Shown piece by piece: positions 60,454 through 64,000 of a stretch of DNA of 64,000 bases. This DNA comes from Deinococcus planocerae. Its GTDB lineage: Bacteria > Deinococcota > Deinococci > Deinococcales > Deinococcaceae. The position numbers were made by a program, and so were the translations under genes. The DNA is taken from positions 62,001-126,000 of the forward strand of contig NZ_PNOR01000007.1 in the NCBI RefSeq assembly GCF_002869765.1, read 5' to 3'. The notes under the pieces were generated by a model. That model saw only the letters and a program-made list of their open reading frames with translations, had not been told where the DNA came from and did not search any database. The number at the start of each line of letters is the position of its first letter. Position 1 is the first letter of the stretch.

Positions 60454-61707
60454 ATGACCCCCGACCTCGCCACCCTCCGCGCCCTGGACGCCCGCGACCC
60501 CCTAGCCTCCAAACGGGGCGAGTTCCTGATCCCAGGCGGCGTGACCTACCTCGACGGCAACAGCCTCGGCGTGCTGCCCGCCCGCGTGCCGGAACGGGTG
60601 GAGAAGGTGGTGCGCGAGGAATGGGGCCAGGACCTGATCCGCTCTTGGAATACACACGGCTGGATCAATCTGCCCGCCCGCGTCGGAGCACGCATCGCGC
60701 GGCTCATCGGCGCCGACGCGGACGAGGTGGTCGCCGCCGACAGCACGAGCGTGAACCTCTTCAAGGTGCTCGCGGCAGCCATACACGTGAGTGCGGGACG
60801 GGACCCCAAGCGGCGTGTGATCCTGGCCGACGAGGGCAACTTCCCCACCGACCTCTACATCGCGCAGGGTCTCGCCGGACTCGTTGGCGAGGCACGGGCG
60901 GAGGTGCGGCTGGTGTCCACGGACGCCATCGCGGACGCCGTGACCGACGACACCGCCGTCGTGATGCTCACCCAGGTCGATTACCGCACGGGCGAGCGCC
61001 ACCACCTTCGGGAGATGACCCGGCACGTCCACGAGCGGGGCGCCCTCATCATCTGGGACCTCGCCCACAGCGCCGGGGCCTTCCCGGTGGACCTGAACGG
61101 GGCGGGGGCAGACTTCGCGGTCGGCTGCGGGTACAAGTACCTGAACGGGGGACCGGGGGCGCCCGCCTTCCTGTACGTCGCGCGCCGTCACCAGCCCCAC
61201 GCCCCGAACGTGCTCAGCGGCTGGATGGGCCACGCCTCCCCCTTCGAGTTCACCTCGCGGTACACGGGCGCGTCCGGCATCCGCCAGTACCAGACGGGCA
61301 CGCCGAGCATCCTGGCCCTGAGCGCCCTCGACGCCGCGCTGGAGGTCTTCGAGGACGTGGACCTCGCCCAGCTCCGCGACAAGTCCCTGAGCCTCACCCG
61401 CACCTTTATCGACCTGATGGGGCCCCTCTGCGCCCGGCACGGCTTCCGGCTCGTCACCCCCGAGGACGACGAGCGGCGCGGCAGCCAGGTCAGCTACGCC
61501 CACCCGCACGGCTATGAGGTCATGCAGGCCCTGATCGCGGCGGGGGTGATCGGCGACTTCCGCGCGCCCGATCTGCTGCGCTTCGGCTTCACCCCGCTCT
61601 ACACCAGCCACGAGGACGTGTGGCACGCGGTGCAGACCCTCGACATCATCATGCGCGAGGGCCGCTGGCAGGACGCCCGCTACGCCGAACGGAACGCGGT
61701 GACCTGA
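60454..61707 (+). CDS. kynU: Kynureninase
   Basis: PLP enzyme cleaving L-kynurenine to anthranilate and alanine, 417 aa. FLIPGGVTYLDGNSLGVLP at the N-terminus, DSTSVNLFKVLAAAI for phosphate binding, ADEGNFPTDLYIAQGL, VMLTQVDYRTGERHHL, IWDLAHSAGAFPVDLNG with the PLP-ring Asp, and the Schiff-base Lys in VGCGYKYLNGGPGAPAFLY near residue 229. TACCCT ends exactly 6 nt before the ATG. Tryptophan 2,3-dioxygenase follows 1 nt after its stop; kynurenine formamidase is not in the window. Confidence 0.96.
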   Translation: MTPDLATLRALDARDPLASKRGEFLIPGGVTYLDGNSLGVLPARVPERVEKVVREEWGQDLIRSWNTHGWINLPARVGARIARLIGADADEVVAADSTSVNLFKVLAAAIHVSAGRDPKRRVILADEGNFPTDLYIAQGLAGLVGEARAEVRLVSTDAIADAVTDDTAVVMLTQVDYRTGERHHLREMTRHVHERGALIIWDLAHSAGAFPVDLNGAGADFAVGCGYKYLNGGPGAPAFLYVARRHQPHAPNVLSGWMGHASPFEFTSRYTGASGIRQYQTGTPSILALSALDAALEVFEDVDLAQLRDKSLSLTRTFIDLMGPLCARHGFRLVTPEDDERRGSQVSYAHPHGYEVMQALIAAGVIGDFRAPDLLRFGFTPLYTSHEDVWHAVQTLDIIMREGRWQDARYAERNAVT

Positions 61708-61708
61708 G

Positions 61709-62548
<840 letters not shown>

Positions 62549-62562
62549 GCCAGGAGGCCGCG

Positions 62563-63030
62563 ATGGAGACCCGCCCCCCGCTTCCGCCCTTCACCCTCGA
62601 GACGGCGACCCGGAAGGTCCGCCTGGCCGAGGATGCCTGGAACAGCCGCGACCCCGCGCGGGTGGCGCTCGCCTACACGCTGGGGAGCCGCTGGCGCAAC
62701 CGCTCGGAGTTCTTCACCGGGCGGGAGGCGATCACCGCCTTTCTGACCCGCAAGTGGGCGCGCGAACTGGACTACCGGCTCATCAAGGAGCTGTGGGCCT
62801 TCCACGGGCACCGCGTCGCCGTCCGCTTCTGCTACGAGTGGCACGACGAGGCGGGGCAGTGGACCCGCTCCTACGGCAACGAGCAATGGGAGTTCGACGA
62901 TCATGGGCTGATGCGGCGGCGCGAGGCGAGCATCAACGACGTGTCCATCGCGCCGGAGGACCGCCTCTTTCGGTGGGGGGCGGGGCCGCGCCCAGAGGAT
63001 CACCCCGGGCTGACGGAACTGGGGCTGTAA
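62563..63030 (+). CDS. DUF1348/nuclear-transport-factor-2-like protein
   Basis: 155-aa SnoaL-like fold: [100 protein letters not shown] match DUF1348 closely. Start ATG 62563 is chosen because AGGAGG (62552-62557) precedes it; a GTG at 62545 overlapping the dioxygenase stop is possible. Cotranscribed with the Trp-degradation genes; function unknown. Confidence 0.87.
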   Translation: METRPPLPPFTLETATRKVRLAEDAWNSRDPARVALAYTLGSRWRNRSEFFTGREAITAFLTRKWARELDYRLIKELWAFHGHRVAVRFCYEWHDEAGQWTRSYGNEQWEFDDHGLMRRREASINDVSIAPEDRLFRWGAGPRPEDHPGLTELGL

Positions 63031-63100
63031 CCCGGCACCTCGCCAAAATGCCCCCTCACGGGGAGAAAACGTTTCGCGGGGGTGCCGCGGTTTGACCCGC

Positions 63101-63928
63101 CTACCCCTCCTCCCCCCGCTCGCCGTACTTGCCCTCCAGGTAACGGCGGTGGGCATCGAGGGTCCGGGACTGGGCCCTTTGCCGCTCGCGGACGACCTCA
63201 CCCATGCGGCGCTCGATTAGGGTGAGCTGGCCGAGGAGCAGGCGGTCGGCCTCCGGGGTGCGGGGGGCGGCGCGGTAGGTCCGCAGGAGTTCGGGCAGGT
63301 CCTCGCGGGCGGCCTGCCGGGCGTCGAAGGCGTCGCGGCCCAGCGAGAGGTCACCCGAGGTCACCCGCAGGGCGTCCCGGGTGGCGATCACGGTGGCGTG
63401 CAGGGCGGCGCGGGTGGAAGGCGGCAGGGCGCGCTCACTTCCTCTCAACAGGGCGAGGAGCCCCGCCTCGTCGTCGGCGCCGCCACTTCCCAACGTGCCC
63501 GGCGCGTCCAGGGTCACGACGCCCACCTGATCCTCGCGCGCCCGGATGAGGTGGGCCGCCCGCCGCGCCGTCCACACCGCCCCGAAGGTGGCGAGCAGGA
63601 GGGTGAAGGCGAGCATCCACCCCGCCACGTCGCTTCCGAAGGCCGTGCCCACCCCGAGGAGCAGCAGCAGCGGCCCGAGCAGCACCGCCCCCAGCACGCA
63701 CAGCGCGAGGAGCACGAACAGCCCTGCCGCCCGCCGCGCCACGCTGGCCCCGCGCCGCAGCGTTTCCCCCGGCCTCCCGCCCGGTCGCTCGGACGGCAAC
63801 CACGGGTCCCGTCCCGAGAGATCGAGATTCGCCGGGGAGAGCCGCCGGGCGGGCCGAATCAGGTATCGCACCACCCGCGAGCCGGTGCGGGCGGCGGTGA
63901 AGACGGTGAGGGGATTCACGGGCGCCAT
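63101..63928 (-). CDS. Hypothetical membrane protein with cytoplasmic coiled region
   Basis: 275 aa. Two long helices (GLFVLLALCVLGAVLLGPLL and GWMLAFTLLLATFGAVWTAR) near residues 68-120, followed by a charged helical C-terminus (STRAALHATVIATRDALRVT; RMGEVVRERQRAQSRTLDAH). Unrecognised. TACCCT on the minus strand (63937-63942) lies 8 nt before the ATG. Confidence 0.7.
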   Translation of the reverse strand: MAPVNPLTVFTAARTGSRVVRYLIRPARRLSPANLDLSGRDPWLPSERPGGRPGETLRRGASVARRAAGLFVLLALCVLGAVLLGPLLLLLGVGTAFGSDVAGWMLAFTLLLATFGAVWTARRAAHLIRAREDQVGVVTLDAPGTLGSGGADDEAGLLALLRGSERALPPSTRAALHATVIATRDALRVTSGDLSLGRDAFDARQAAREDLPELLRTYRAAPRTPEADRLLLGQLTLIERRMGEVVRERQRAQSRTLDAHRRYLEGKYGERGEEG

Positions 63929-64000
63929 GATTCTTCAGGGTACGCGAGGGGGGCCGGGCCGGTTCCCGCGCGGCTCACGTTGCCGACCCTTCGGCCTCGT

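Noticed and set aside
63032..63090. Terminator after the DUF1348 gene
   Set aside because: CGGCACC and GGTGCCG are complementary but separated by a loop of more than 35 nt, too open for a confident call.

Overview
The window looks like the chromosome of a Deinococcus species (phylum Deinococcota). The evidence is a G+C content of roughly 70% by eye, short intergenic gaps, a single-chain eukaryote-type glycyl-tRNA synthetase behind a T-box, HemQ-type haem synthesis, a PRC-barrel/repeat protein, and above all the promoter style. About 26 starts (24 annotated genes plus two leader ORFs, counting only exact TANNNT boxes) have a -10 hexamer ending 5-7 nt before the ATG/GTG, the signature of leaderless mRNAs, which are known to be abundant in Deinococcus. 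No rRNA, tRNA, CRISPR, IS element or prophage was recognised.

Layout. 1-5.7 kb: DNA uptake genes comEC (cut by the window edge) and comEA, a DMT exporter, a YcaQ/AlkX-like DNA glycosylase and a small-molecule kinase. 5.8-12.4 kb: glmM, polA, a HAD hydrolase, a c-di-AMP receptor and a winged-helix regulator. 12.8-18.7 kb: an ABC exporter (ATPase plus permease), a PRC-barrel protein with four C-terminal repeats, a P-loop ATPase and an enolase-superfamily epimerase. 18.8-25.8 kb: an S8 lipoprotein protease, two Uma2 paralogues flanking a relic of a third, and aconitase. 26-32.6 kb: type III polyketide synthase, aldo/keto reductase, double GNAT, nitroreductase, diguanylate cyclase and ndk. 32.7-36.7 kb: two nucleoside/sugar-type ABC permeases and a LysR regulator. 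37-46 kb: a LysM/NAGPA protein, rbfA plus thioesterase, a Nudix-like protein, M1 peptidase, alpha/beta hydrolase, and a tightly overlapping operon of histidine kinase, DUF4097-like protein and response regulator. 46.0-46.9 kb: one markedly AT-rich gene with a nuclease-like N-terminus and a DUF5655-like end, probably acquired. 47-52.9 kb: hemQ coupled to an aldo/keto reductase, a rhodanese, an acetoacetate-decarboxylase-like protein divergent from a VOC protein, and an AI-2E family transporter. 53-59.4 kb: cysS, a DUF697 protein, a metallophosphatase, an old-yellow-enzyme reductase and glyS. 60-63 kb: a tryptophan-degradation cluster (kynureninase, tryptophan 2,3-dioxygenase, DUF1348).

The most interesting material is regulatory. 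cysS is preceded by a leaderless 13-codon ORF with two adjacent Cys codons and then an intrinsic terminator, which together look like a cysteine-sensing attenuator. glyS has a readable T-box switch whose UGGA bulge fits tRNA-Gly. rbfA is preceded by a 10-codon leaderless ORF overlapping its start as ATGA. Two genes share a 29-bp mirror-image divergent leaderless promoter. Two intergenic sites pair promoter-like elements with an immediate terminator and may make very short RNAs.
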